From Gordonia soli NBRC 108243 (lineage in GTDB: Bacteria; Actinomycetota; Actinomycetes; Mycobacteriales; Mycobacteriaceae): a stretch of 64,000 nucleotides of DNA. Shown here piece by piece: positions 44,488 to 53,213 of this stretch. Location: the NCBI RefSeq assembly GCF_000334455.1, contig NZ_BANX01000011.1, positions 62,001 to 126,000 on the forward strand, in the 5' to 3' direction. The position numbers and the translations under genes were made by a program. How positions within the stretch are numbered: the first letter of the stretch is position 1; every line of letters starts with the position of its first letter. The notes under the pieces were generated by a model. It made no database searches. It worked only from the letters and a program-made list of their open reading frames with translations, and had not been told where the DNA came from.

Positions 44488-45377
44488 CACGACGCACGCT
44501 CGATCGAGAGCCGCGACAGCTCGCGGGTGGCGTCGCAGATCTCTTCGGTGGGCGGGACCTCTCCGCCGGTCACCGACGCCGCACCCGCACTCACCGACCA
44601 CTCGAAGAAGTCACCGCCGAAGTCGATGCCGACCTCGCAGATGCCGACATCCGATGCGATGAAACCCTTGTGCCCGTTGATCTCGATGTCCTTGGTGGAC
44701 TCTCGTGACAACTGCTCGGTCGCACGCTCCCGACCGATCGGCGAGCCGCGGTACCAATTGAAGGATGCGACCGGGCCGGTGCGGTCGTTGCTGCTGTCCC
44801 ACTCGCACGCCGACGGATTGTTCACGGTCGCACTGAGTCCGGGGAACTTGGTGAGCCGCGCGACGTCGTCGATGGTGACTCCGCCGCATTCGCCGAAGAA
44901 CGGTCCCGATCCGGCCTTCGCCGGCGGCTTCGGGGAGCCCGACCCCGAGTCGTCACCGGAGTCGGACGAACACCCGGCGACGAGCACGACCAGCGCGACG
45001 ACCGCCATCAGTACGCCACCCTGTGCACGCAGGCGGTCGAGTTCGCGGCGTTCACGTTTGGTGGGCCGACCGGCTCCCGGATCACGACGCGGCTGCGTCG
45101 CGAGGACCTCTCGCGGGGGCGGCGGCGGGCTGTGATCGATGAAGCACTCCGCAGCGACGGGGGCCGACGCACGTTTGGTGATCAGTCTCGTGACCTCGAC
45201 GATCCGCTCACGTCCGTGGAGGCGGACCCTGACCTCGTCACCGACCGAGACCTGCTGTGCCGGTTTCGCGGTGGTGCCGTTGACGCGTACGTGTCCGCCC
45301 CGGCACGCGGCACCGGCCGCGGATCGGGTCTTGGTGAGCCGGATCGCCCAGATCCAGCTGTCGACTCGTACCGCCAT
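44487..45377 (-). CDS. S4 RNA-binding domain fused in frame to a DUF3558 lipoprotein
   Basis: Residues 1-123 are an Hsp15-type S4 protein (RVDSWIWAIRLTKTRSAAG at the start, GAGRPTKRERRELDRLR at its usual C-terminal end). With no stop codon the frame continues into MAVVALVVLVAGC, a lipoprotein signal with lipobox VAGC (Cys136), and a DUF3558 domain (FFGECGGVTIDDVARLTKFPG). Two normally separate proteins thus form one 296-residue frame. An internal start at ATG 45008 would give a 173-residue lipoprotein with a short, uncharged leader. Whether fusion or internal start is used cannot be told from sequence. Confidence 0.75.
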   Translation of the reverse strand: MAVRVDSWIWAIRLTKTRSAAGAACRGGHVRVNGTTAKPAQQVSVGDEVRVRLHGRERIVEVTRLITKRASAPVAAECFIDHSPPPPPREVLATQPRRDPGAGRPTKRERRELDRLRAQGGVLMAVVALVVLVAGCSSDSGDDSGSGSPKPPAKAGSGPFFGECGGVTIDDVARLTKFPGLSATVNNPSACEWDSSNDRTGPVASFNWYRGSPIGRERATEQLSRESTKDIEINGHKGFIASDVGICEVGIDFGGDFFEWSVSAGAASVTGGEVPPTEEICDATRELSRLSIERAS

Positions 45378-45409
45378 CAGCGGATCGTGGTCCGGACGCC
45401 GACCATCGC

Positions 45410-45604
45410 CTACCGCTGCCGCGTCAGCAGGTAGTAACCGGCTCCGAGCGCCGCGACGCCGAGGATGACGGCGATCCAGAAGTTGGTGATGAGCCAGACG
45501 ACCGCGAACACGACGATGGCCGGGGACACGGCCGCCAGACTCATTCCCGGGTGCTGCCGGACGACCTCGCCGACGGCTCTGCGCTTGGCCGGATCCACTG
45601 CCAT
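45410..45604 (-). CDS. Small membrane protein with one or two helices
   Basis: The 64-residue protein starts at ATG 45604 behind GAGGAGA. A short charged N-terminus (AVDPAKRRAVGEVVRQHPG) is followed by hydrophobic segments of about 15 and 16 residues ending in LLTRQR. It looks like a hairpin of two membrane helices. I do not recognise a family; similar small proteins with an RxxVGEVVRxHP start occur in this order as DUF3618-like proteins. Confidence 0.7.
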   Translation of the reverse strand: MAVDPAKRRAVGEVVRQHPGMSLAAVSPAIVVFAVVWLITNFWIAVILGVAALGAGYYLLTRQR

Positions 45605-45694
45605 GACTGTCTCCTCACACCGGGCGACGGATGTGCCGACCACTGTAGTCGTCCGGCGCCCACTTCCCGGGTGCTCTGCGAGGCGGAGAGCCCC

Positions 45695-45883
45695 TCAGAC
45701 GTCGTAGCCGGAGATGTCCGACACGTGCGGATAGTCCTCCTCGGACTGGACGTCGGGAACGTCGACCTGCTGCTCCAGATAATCGGCCTCAGGTGCCGCT
45801 GCAAGAACCTGGCCGGCGAGGACGTCGCCGTTCGTGTTCGGGTCGTGTCGCGTGTCGTCTGCTGTCGTGCCGGTTCGGGTCAT
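45695..45883 (-). CDS. Small acidic protein of unknown function
   Basis: The 62-residue protein starts at ATG 45883 behind a strong AAGGAGG at a five-base distance, which is the main reason to accept it. It is acidic (Asp/Glu-rich second half, EADYLEQQVDVPDVQSEEDY) with no membrane segment or signal. No family recognised. Confidence 0.6.
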   Translation of the reverse strand: MTRTGTTADDTRHDPNTNGDVLAGQVLAAAPEADYLEQQVDVPDVQSEEDYPHVSDISGYDV

Positions 45884-45992
45884 GTCGCCCTCCTTGCGTT
45901 GAGCGAGATCGGTCGATCAGATGACGGCGAGTCGCCGTCTCACCGTTCTAACAGCTCGGCGGCTGACCCGCCACGTGCTCACCGACCGGTGG

Positions 45993-47708
45993 TCAGTCGT
46001 CAGCGGAGCTACTCGACGCCCCAGAAGCGGCCCCCGACGACGACTCACCGGCCGACGCCTTTGCACTCGACCCGCTCGAGGTCGACGAACCGCTCGTACT
46101 CGACGTGTCGCCGGCTCCGCTGCCAACGTCGGCCGAACTCGCCGACTCCGTGGCGCGATGCTTGCCCCCGGTCGACGCGTCGGCACCGGACTTTCCGCTG
46201 GAGTGCCGTCCACGGTCGGTCAGGCGATGCTTGCCGACGTAGTCGCCGATCGATGTCCGGTCGCCTGGTGAGGCCGCCGACTCGTTCCCGGCGGAATCCG
46301 ATGACGCCGAGGCCGAGCCGGTGGTGGTCACGGTGTGATCGTCGGTGTCGTCGACGACGGGGATGTCGGTGGTGCTGGTGACATCGTCGGACGAATCGGA
46401 GGTGAGCAGGGTCGACGCCGAACGCGCCACCACCGACGGCTCGGCAGACGCCTGACGCGCCACGCTGGTCGAGGTCGTCGGCAACGACGGTGTCACGACC
46501 GGCCCGGCCGCGGGGATACCGAACGGGTACCGACGCTCGGGAATCGAGATCACCGGCAGCAGGTCGTGGACGCCATCGAATCCGCCCAGCTGGATGGTCG
46601 GGACGCCGAGGTGATTGGGCTTCGACACGCCGTTGACGACGGTCTCGGGATTCAGCGTGACCCGCGCGCCCAACCAGTCGACGGTGATCGGGTCCTGCGT
46701 GCCGTAATCGCTGGTGAGGGAGAGGAACTGGTCGCCCCCGACGGTCAGGCGGACGAAGTCCTTGCTCAGCGAGAGCGGCTGTCCGTTGAGCAGCTGCGTG
46801 ATGACGCTCCCGAACACCGATGCGGGATCGACGAGCACCGCGGTGGGATCGGTGAGCCCCAGTTGGACCTCGTGCAGCTGCGGCCGCTGATCCAACCGGA
46901 AGTCGAGGGTCCCGGCGATGTTCGCGCACGCGCCGACCCCCTCGGCGTACCCCGCAGTGAGACCGCCATAGCAGCCGACCGACTTCACCCCCGGAATCTC
47001 GAGGCCGGTGTTCGCCCCCAGGATCGTGACCGGTACGTCGTCGGTGGTCCATGCATTCGCGATGCCGACGAGCGCGAAGGCGTAGGCGGTCCGGCCCCCG
47101 CTGGCTCCCGCGGTGGCGAGGCTGATGGGCAGGTACGAGATCGCGGTGGCCGAACCACCGGTCGATGCATAGGCGAACTGGAATCCGCTGCCGATGACTT
47201 TTGCCGAACCGACCGGGAGCTGCGCATCCGGGATCTTTCCATCCAAACCCAGGATCGACAGCAGCCCCTGCACGAGAACGGTGTTGTACGCGTTCTTCAC
47301 CGGGTCGTAGACGACCACCGGCACCAGGTCGAGCGTCCCCGGCATCACCACGGCCACACCGGTTCCCGTCGACCCTGTGCAGTCGGCGCCGCCGTTCTGC
47401 CCACCGGTGCCACAAGCGTTGATCCGCCACTGGCTCAGGAGTCCCTGCGTCGCAGCGTTGTTCACGATGTTCCCGACGACGTTGCCCAGCCCGGCCGCCG
47501 GGTTCAGATTGAGAGCTTTCACCTTGTTGACGTCGTCGAGCAGCGCCGCGTGCGCCTGCCCCTGCCCCACCACCTGGCCGGCCCCGATCGCCGCCACCGC
47601 TGCGACCGAAGCGACGCCGGCGGCGGCGCGGAACCGGGCCTGCTTGCGCTTACGGCGACGATCCGACTTCCGTGAACGCCGAATACCGTTGTCCCCCAAG
47701 CTGGTCAT
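45993..47708 (-). CDS. Secreted protein with long Ser-rich C-terminal tail
   Basis: ATG 47708 (MTSLGDNGIRRSRK) gives 571 residues; GTG 47729 is an alternative. A very basic n-region, an Ala/Val hydrophobic stretch and AHAA cleavage mark export. The mature part (about residues 60-420) has paired Cys in INACGTGGQNGGADCTG and VGCYGG...GACAN. The last 150 or so residues are low-complexity Ser/Thr/Asp/Ala (TSSTSGSSTSSGSS). The tail could span the outer mycolate layer or be modified. I do not recognise a named family. Confidence 0.72.
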   Translation of the reverse strand: MTSLGDNGIRRSRKSDRRRKRKQARFRAAAGVASVAAVAAIGAGQVVGQGQAHAALLDDVNKVKALNLNPAAGLGNVVGNIVNNAATQGLLSQWRINACGTGGQNGGADCTGSTGTGVAVVMPGTLDLVPVVVYDPVKNAYNTVLVQGLLSILGLDGKIPDAQLPVGSAKVIGSGFQFAYASTGGSATAISYLPISLATAGASGGRTAYAFALVGIANAWTTDDVPVTILGANTGLEIPGVKSVGCYGGLTAGYAEGVGACANIAGTLDFRLDQRPQLHEVQLGLTDPTAVLVDPASVFGSVITQLLNGQPLSLSKDFVRLTVGGDQFLSLTSDYGTQDPITVDWLGARVTLNPETVVNGVSKPNHLGVPTIQLGGFDGVHDLLPVISIPERRYPFGIPAAGPVVTPSLPTTSTSVARQASAEPSVVARSASTLLTSDSSDDVTSTTDIPVVDDTDDHTVTTTGSASASSDSAGNESAASPGDRTSIGDYVGKHRLTDRGRHSSGKSGADASTGGKHRATESASSADVGSGAGDTSSTSGSSTSSGSSAKASAGESSSGAASGASSSSADD

Positions 47709-47792
47709 TCGTCCCACTCTCGCGTCCACCCGATGAAGTCGAGTAAGTGAAGCATGGACGATCGCGAATCGGTGACCGAACCGGCAAAAGCC

Positions 47793-49460
47793 TCACCAGC
47801 GCGTTCGGTCGAGTGGGGTACCGGCGGCCGCTACGTCGGCCGAGCACCCGAACCCGACCACCCACCGGCCGTCGTCCAGCTCGACCTGACCGAGAGCCAT
47901 CGGGGCAGGTAGATGGGCCAGGAAGTCGCCGAGCCCGGTGGTCGACACGGTCCACGACTCCCCGGAGATGCTGCGCCCGACAGCGGGATCGCGGACGAGA
48001 CCCGGTTTGGGCGGCACGGTGTCCAGCGCGACCAGCCGATACGCCGGGGCGGTGCGCACCTCCCCCGACCAGCGGGCACCGCGGTCGGCGAATTCGTGGG
48101 TGAGTGGCCCGCCCCGCATGTGCGCCCCGAAGACGGCCACCTCGACGCTCGGCGCGCCGGCCGACTCCGGCCACGCCGCCGACGGCCCGGCTTCCGGGCC
48201 GATGCTCAGTCGGCGGGCGAGGTCGGTCACCACCGCATCGCGGTGGGCCCTGGCCAGTAGGGTGATGCCGAACTGCGACACCGTGCCGTCCGGCTCGGCC
48301 ACCGTCCCCGCCGGGATCGCGATCCCACACAGGTCGAAGAGGTTGCAGAAGTTCGTGTAGACACCCATCTCCGAGTTCACGCCGACCGGATCGGCGTCGA
48401 CCTCGGCGATGGTCGGGTGCCGGGGTGCCGTCGGGACGAGAAGAGCGTCGGCGTCGCCGAGCTCGTTCATGGCGACCGACCGCAACCGGTCCAGTCGTCG
48501 ACGTGTGGCCAGGAGTTCGACGGCGCTGAAACGGTTGGCGGCGCTGATGATCCGGGCGACCGTCGGGTCCAGACCGTCGCGTTCGGCATCGGCCGAGTCG
48601 ATGAACTGCCCGACGGCGTCGTATCGCTCGGCGACCAGGGCGTCGTCGTACAGCAGGCGCGCCGCGGTGAGGAACGGTTCGAGGTCGACATGCTTGATGC
48701 GGAATCCGACCTCCTCGGCGCGCCGCACGGACGCGGCGAACGCCTCCCGCCACGATCGGTCCAGGCCGGGGAGGTCGGCGGGTACGGCCAGCATCGGCTG
48801 TTCGGGTGCGGCCAACCGGATGTCGGCGCCGAACGGCCGGGGACCGGCCGCCTCCGCGAGGACGGCCATGGCGCGATCCGCCGACGCCAGATCGGGCGCC
48901 AGGATGGTGACCGCGTCGTAATCGGCACAGGCCGGCAGGACCCCGACGGTCGACACGACTCCGAGCGTCGGCTTGATCCCGACGATCCCCTGGAGTCCGG
49001 CCGGGATACGACCGGAACCCGCGGTGTCGGTGCCGATCGCGATGTCGGCGAACCCGAGCGCCACCGCGACGGCGGAGCCGGAACTGGACCCGCCGGAGAT
49101 CCGGTCCGGTCGACGGGAATCCCGCACCGCGCCATAGGGACTGCGAGTGCCGACCAACCCGGTGGCGAACTGGTCGAGATTGGTCTTGCCGATCACCACC
49201 GCACCGGCGGCTCGCAGGACGGCCACCGCTGGTGCGTCGACGTCGGCGACGACGCCGAAACCGGGGCACGCGGCGGTCGTGGGCAGACCCGCGACGTCCA
49301 CGTTGTCCTTGACGGCCACCACGACCCCGGCCAGTCGACCACCGGCGGCCAGCGAGGCGCGATGCTCACGGTCGACCTCCTCCCGCGGACGCAGCGTGAC
49401 GAAGACCTCCGGTCGATCCGCTGCCTCGATCCGGGCGTAGATCTCGTCGATCCGGCTCAT
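47793..49460 (-). CDS. atzF: Allophanate hydrolase (amidase signature family)
   Basis: The 555-residue protein has the Lys-cisSer-Ser triad of amidase-signature enzymes: Lys51 in AVKDN, Ser125 in GGSSSGSA and Ser149 in TAGSGRIPA, plus the C-terminal AtzF-type domain (VFGAHMRGGPLTHEF). It splits allophanate to ammonia and CO2. It is the last gene of the nitrogen cluster and overlaps the carboxylase stop (ATGA at 49457-49460). Confidence 0.92.
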   Translation of the reverse strand: MSRIDEIYARIEAADRPEVFVTLRPREEVDREHRASLAAGGRLAGVVVAVKDNVDVAGLPTTAACPGFGVVADVDAPAVAVLRAAGAVVIGKTNLDQFATGLVGTRSPYGAVRDSRRPDRISGGSSSGSAVAVALGFADIAIGTDTAGSGRIPAGLQGIVGIKPTLGVVSTVGVLPACADYDAVTILAPDLASADRAMAVLAEAAGPRPFGADIRLAAPEQPMLAVPADLPGLDRSWREAFAASVRRAEEVGFRIKHVDLEPFLTAARLLYDDALVAERYDAVGQFIDSADAERDGLDPTVARIISAANRFSAVELLATRRRLDRLRSVAMNELGDADALLVPTAPRHPTIAEVDADPVGVNSEMGVYTNFCNLFDLCGIAIPAGTVAEPDGTVSQFGITLLARAHRDAVVTDLARRLSIGPEAGPSAAWPESAGAPSVEVAVFGAHMRGGPLTHEFADRGARWSGEVRTAPAYRLVALDTVPPKPGLVRDPAVGRSISGESWTVSTTGLGDFLAHLPAPMALGQVELDDGRWVVGFGCSADVAAAGTPLDRTRW

Positions 49461-51517
49461 GCCACCTTCTCCTCATCCCCGGTCACCCTGTCCCCGGTCA
49501 GCTCGTCCGCCGGCATCCTGTCGGGTGTCGCCGACCTGGCGAATTCGCCGCCTTGCGACCATCTCTCGCGCTCTGCATCCCGGGCCGACGTCATCGCAGC
49601 CCTGGTCGTCTCGATGTCGGTGGCGTTCCCGTCCAGGAATCGCCGGTGGTCGGCGAGCGAGAACGATCCGTCGGCGATCCGGGTGCTCTCCCCTCGTCCG
49701 GCGGCCACATCGGCGCGCATGTCGAGCAATTCCTCGGCACTCACCGGATACCAGCTGATGCGGTCGAAGAACCGCAGCAGCCACGGATGTTCCGGATCGA
49801 AGCCGTTCGACGACAACGGGTGACGATGATTCCAGATCTGAGTGGTGCGACCGACGAACTGATATCCACCCGGCCCCTCCATCCCATAGATGCACAGGTA
49901 CGCACCACCGATGCCGACCGCGTTCTCCGGCGTCCAGGTACGTGCCGGGTTGTACTTGGTGGTGACCAGTCGATGCCGCGGGTCCAACGGGACCGCCACC
50001 GGCGCACCGAGATAGACGTCACCGAGTCCGAGCACCAGATACTCGGCGTCGAACACCGTGCGGTAGACGTCGTCCACCGAGTCCAACCCGTTCATCCGAC
50101 GGATGAACTCGATGTTCCACGGGCACCACGGCGCATCCGATCGCACGCCGAGCATGTACCGCTCGATCGCTTCCCGGGTCGACGGATCGTCCCAGGACAG
50201 CGGCAGGTGGACGGTTCGACTCGGCAGCACGAGATCGTCGGCGGCCGGCAGATCGGCCTCACACCCGATCAGCCAGTCCAGCATCGACTGCTGCGACCAG
50301 ACATCCGGGTCGGCCTTCACCTGCAGTGAGCGGATCCCCGGGGTCAGATCGACCAGCCCACGAGGCCGTTCGGCGTCGATGCGTTCGGCGAGGGCGTGCA
50401 CGCGCGCGCGGAGCTCGAGGTCGAGGTGCAGATCGCCGTACTCGACGAGGATGTTGTCGTCGCCGCTGCGTCGATAAGTGACACCGGTGACGCCGTCCGC
50501 CGTGGTGGTCCGCCCCAGGATGCCGTCGTCGGTGTCGCCGCCGCGGGAGAGCACGTCGACGAAGCCGGAGCGGCGGGCCGGCCCGACCTCGGCCGGCGAT
50601 GCGACGTGGGAGGTGCGGATCGCGACGAACCGTACGGTGTCACCGGGTTTGAGCTGACCGAGCTTCCAGCGTTCAGCGCTCGCCACGGTCACCGGGCAGA
50701 CGAAACCACCGAGACTCGGCCCGTCGGGCCCCAACAGAATCGGTGTGTCACCGGTGAAGTCGAGCGCGCCGACCGAGTAGGCGTTGTCGTGGATGTTCGA
50801 CGGGTGCAGGCCCGCCTCTCCGCCATCCGACCGCGCCCATCGCGGTCGAGGGCCGATCAGCCGGATACCGGTGCGGTCGGAGTTGAAGTGGACCTCGTAG
50901 GGGTGATCGAGGATGTCGTCGATGTCGTCCCGGGTGAAGAACTCCGGCGCCGAGTGCGGCCCGACCGTCACCCCGAGTTGCCACGCGTCGGTCATGGCGG
51001 GCCGCTCGTCGATGAGGATGCGCCGGGGTGTCCCGGGCCGATCGCCGGCGACCGCGAGCGTGTCGCCCTCACGCAGAGGCCGGCCGTCGAGACCGCCGAA
51101 GCCGCCCATCGCGAAGGTCGCGGTGCTGCCCAGGTAGTCGTCCGCGACGATCCCGCCGGCGACCGCGAGGTAGACGCGCATCCCCAGCGATCCCGCGGCC
51201 CCGACGTCCACCGTCTCGCCCGCGCCCACCGGGACCGGGACCCACTGCGGGACGGCCACTCCCCCGACCGTCACGGTCACCGGGGCGCCGGTCACCGCTA
51301 TCACCGCCGGTTCGGCGAATCGCAGCGCCGGCCCCATCAGGGTGGCCTCCAGGCCTGCGGCCGACGGGGGGTTGCCGACCGCGATGTTCGCCAACCGGAA
51401 CGAGAGGTCGTCCATCGGACCCGACGGCGGCACGCCGACCTTCCAATACCCGATGCGCCCCGGCCAGTCCTGGATCGTGGTGAGGGGACCTGCCCGCAGG
51501 ATCTCGACGGTGCTCAT
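49457..51517 (-). CDS. Urea/guanidine carboxylase carboxyltransferase part only, lacking BC and BCCP domains
   Basis: ATG 51517 overlaps the upstream stop and gives 686 residues. The order is an AHS2/KipA-like domain (VEILRAGPLTTIQDWPGR to about residue 290), an AHS1/KipI-like domain (YRRSGDDNILVEYG to about 590), and the linker EELLDMRADVAAGR...FSLADHRRFLDGNA found before the biotin carrier in urea carboxylases. The protein stops there, and nothing upstream encodes a biotin carboxylase. Full enzymes have about 1200 residues. The carboxylation step would need subunits encoded elsewhere. Confidence 0.85.
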   Translation of the reverse strand: MSTVEILRAGPLTTIQDWPGRIGYWKVGVPPSGPMDDLSFRLANIAVGNPPSAAGLEATLMGPALRFAEPAVIAVTGAPVTVTVGGVAVPQWVPVPVGAGETVDVGAAGSLGMRVYLAVAGGIVADDYLGSTATFAMGGFGGLDGRPLREGDTLAVAGDRPGTPRRILIDERPAMTDAWQLGVTVGPHSAPEFFTRDDIDDILDHPYEVHFNSDRTGIRLIGPRPRWARSDGGEAGLHPSNIHDNAYSVGALDFTGDTPILLGPDGPSLGGFVCPVTVASAERWKLGQLKPGDTVRFVAIRTSHVASPAEVGPARRSGFVDVLSRGGDTDDGILGRTTTADGVTGVTYRRSGDDNILVEYGDLHLDLELRARVHALAERIDAERPRGLVDLTPGIRSLQVKADPDVWSQQSMLDWLIGCEADLPAADDLVLPSRTVHLPLSWDDPSTREAIERYMLGVRSDAPWCPWNIEFIRRMNGLDSVDDVYRTVFDAEYLVLGLGDVYLGAPVAVPLDPRHRLVTTKYNPARTWTPENAVGIGGAYLCIYGMEGPGGYQFVGRTTQIWNHRHPLSSNGFDPEHPWLLRFFDRISWYPVSAEELLDMRADVAAGRGESTRIADGSFSLADHRRFLDGNATDIETTRAAMTSARDAERERWSQGGEFARSATPDRMPADELTGDRVTGDEEKVA

Positions 51518-52191
51518 CGGCTGACCCCGGCCTGCTGGTCGTTCGCGCCCGGCCGGGTGACGATGATCCGCACGGCTGTCGGGTCGAACCCGTTGCAGGG
51601 GTTGTTGATCTGCGGACAGTTGGATATCAACACCAGGGTGTCGACCTCGGCGCGTAGGGCCAGCCGCTTGCCCGGTGCCGACAATCCGTCGACGATGCCG
51701 AGCGATCCGTCGGGGTCCACCGGCACGTTCATGAAGAAGTTGACGTTGCCGACCAGATCGCGCTTGCCGAGTCCGTGTGCGGCACCACCGATGAGGAAGT
51801 TCTCGACGCACGCGTGCTGGTGCTTGGTGTGGTGCCCGTAGCGGAGGGTGTTGGACTCCTGCGAACATGCCCCGCCGAGGGTGTCGTGATTGCCGACCTG
51901 GTCGGCCACGATCGTCATCAGCGGCGCCGACTCCTGATCACGGATCACGGAGCCGGTGGTCAGGAAGATGCTCCCCTGCGCGGCAATGGTGGCCTGGGCC
52001 GAGTATCGGACCGAGTGGTCGGCCGCCCCATAGAAGAGGGTGTCCACGGCCTGGTTGCCGTGCAGGTCGACGATGGTGAGGATGTCACCGGCCTCGACCA
52101 CCCCCGACCACGGCGCGCGCGGTCCGATCTCGGTGTCGAGGATGATCCGTTCCGGGGCCGGATCGACGGCGATGTCGGTCGGTGCGGTCAT
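51514..52191 (-). CDS. cgdB: DUF1989 protein, UAAP2 / carboxyguanidine deiminase subunit
   Basis: The 225-residue protein belongs to DUF1989, with GDILTIVDLHGNQAVDTLFY, the Cys-containing LGGACSQESN and HGLGKRDLVGNVNFFMNVPV. Such proteins, once called urea-amidolyase-associated protein 2, are known as one of two subunits (CgdA/CgdB) of carboxyguanidine deiminase. It should convert carboxyguanidine to allophanate together with the next protein. Its stop overlaps the carboxyltransferase start. Which subunit letter applies is inferred from order. Confidence 0.82.
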   Translation of the reverse strand: MTAPTDIAVDPAPERIILDTEIGPRAPWSGVVEAGDILTIVDLHGNQAVDTLFYGAADHSVRYSAQATIAAQGSIFLTTGSVIRDQESAPLMTIVADQVGNHDTLGGACSQESNTLRYGHHTKHQHACVENFLIGGAAHGLGKRDLVGNVNFFMNVPVDPDGSLGIVDGLSAPGKRLALRAEVDTLVLISNCPQINNPCNGFDPTAVRIIVTRPGANDQQAGVSR

Positions 52192-52259
52192 GGCTGTTTC
52201 TCCTGCAGTCGGGTGAGCAATGGGTCGATCGGGGTGAAGTGGGTCAGCGCATTCCGGCG

Positions 52260-53159
52260 TCAGTGCGACCGTGACGCGATCCAGGCGTCTTCGGAATTGA
52301 CCACCGCGCGGTGGTATTCGGGATCACGGTCGGCAGCGGCGGCGACGAGGTCCTCGAGGTCGTCGTCGGCCCGCCACGCCACCACCTCGACCGGCCCGAC
52401 CCCGTAGGTCGGGGCCGGATCGAGAGGATGTGCGGTGTCGACGATCGCGACGATGCACGGCAGGTGCAGGATCACCTCGACGCTCTTGTCGATGCCCGCC
52501 GATCCCTTGGACGTCAGTGTCCCGTCGGATTCGACGACCACACCGTGGAAGAACGACAGGGACGGCGCGACATCGGTGGGGGTCAGGCCGTGTTTAGCAG
52601 CCGCAAGGACGAACATCTCGCGGCCGGCGGGGCTGGCCGAATGAGCCTCACCCGCGCCGTACCGAGAGATGTTGCCGGCCAACGTCGATGTCCCGCAGAG
52701 TGCGTCGTGGTGACCGGAGTCGTCGGCGACGACCGTCGCCAGTACGCGTCCCTGGTCACTCAGCAGCGGATGTCCGGTGCCGAGGTACGCCTGCCACGGC
52801 ACCTTGACCGTGTCGGCCACGTTGAGCCGCTCCCACGGCGCGTCCGCGCGCCACAGCATCACGTGCGCGCACGCGGTCCCGGCGATGTCACGCAGTCTCA
52901 GTCGGGTGCCGCGTGCCACGACCTTGACCGTGTACCGGCCGCCGGGGACGGTCTCTGCCCACACCAGCTCGTCGGCATCCACCCCGGCCGGCGGTCGGGG
53001 CCACCGGGTGGCGGGGACCACCGGCATGGAGTCGGTGATCGTCCCCGCCTGGGCCCGGGCGTGATCGCGTGCGCCCGCGGTGGTCGACGTGGTGCCAGTG
53101 CAAGTGCTGTCGCTGCTGTTGGTGATCGCCGTGCCGGCCGGTTCGGTGATGATGCCCAT
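52260..53159 (-). CDS. cgdA: DUF1989 protein, UAAP1 / carboxyguanidine deiminase subunit
   Basis: The 299-residue protein is the second DUF1989 member, with VKVPWQAYLGTGHPLLSD, DSGHHDALCGTSTLAGN and SFFHGVVVESDG. The His and Cys in HHDALCG parallel those of UAAP2. An N-terminal Thr/Ala-rich extension of about 50 residues has no clear role. It is 68 bp upstream of the other subunit, and 54 bp downstream of the transporter. Confidence 0.82.
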   Translation of the reverse strand: MGIITEPAGTAITNSSDSTCTGTTSTTAGARDHARAQAGTITDSMPVVPATRWPRPPAGVDADELVWAETVPGGRYTVKVVARGTRLRLRDIAGTACAHVMLWRADAPWERLNVADTVKVPWQAYLGTGHPLLSDQGRVLATVVADDSGHHDALCGTSTLAGNISRYGAGEAHSASPAGREMFVLAAAKHGLTPTDVAPSLSFFHGVVVESDGTLTSKGSAGIDKSVEVILHLPCIVAIVDTAHPLDPAPTYGVGPVEVVAWRADDDLEDLVAAAADRDPEYHRAVVNSEDAWIASRSH

Positions 53160-53213
53160 CGGTGGTCCTCCTGAGGGTCGGGATGTGGTGGTGCGCAGGA
53201 TCGACAGCAGGGC

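Noticed and set aside
43867-45135. 422-residue plus-strand frame
   Set aside because: Antisense to the two DUF3558 lipoprotein regions, which have lipoboxes and family features.
46335-47675. 446-residue plus-strand open frame
   Set aside because: Antisense to the secreted Ser-rich protein, which has a good signal peptide. Composition is typical of a shadow frame in high-GC DNA.
51518-51868. Upstream extension of the carboxyltransferase frame
   Set aside because: It overlaps the DUF1989 gene and has no biotin-carboxylase motifs. The ATG at 51517 with ATGA overlap is the natural start.
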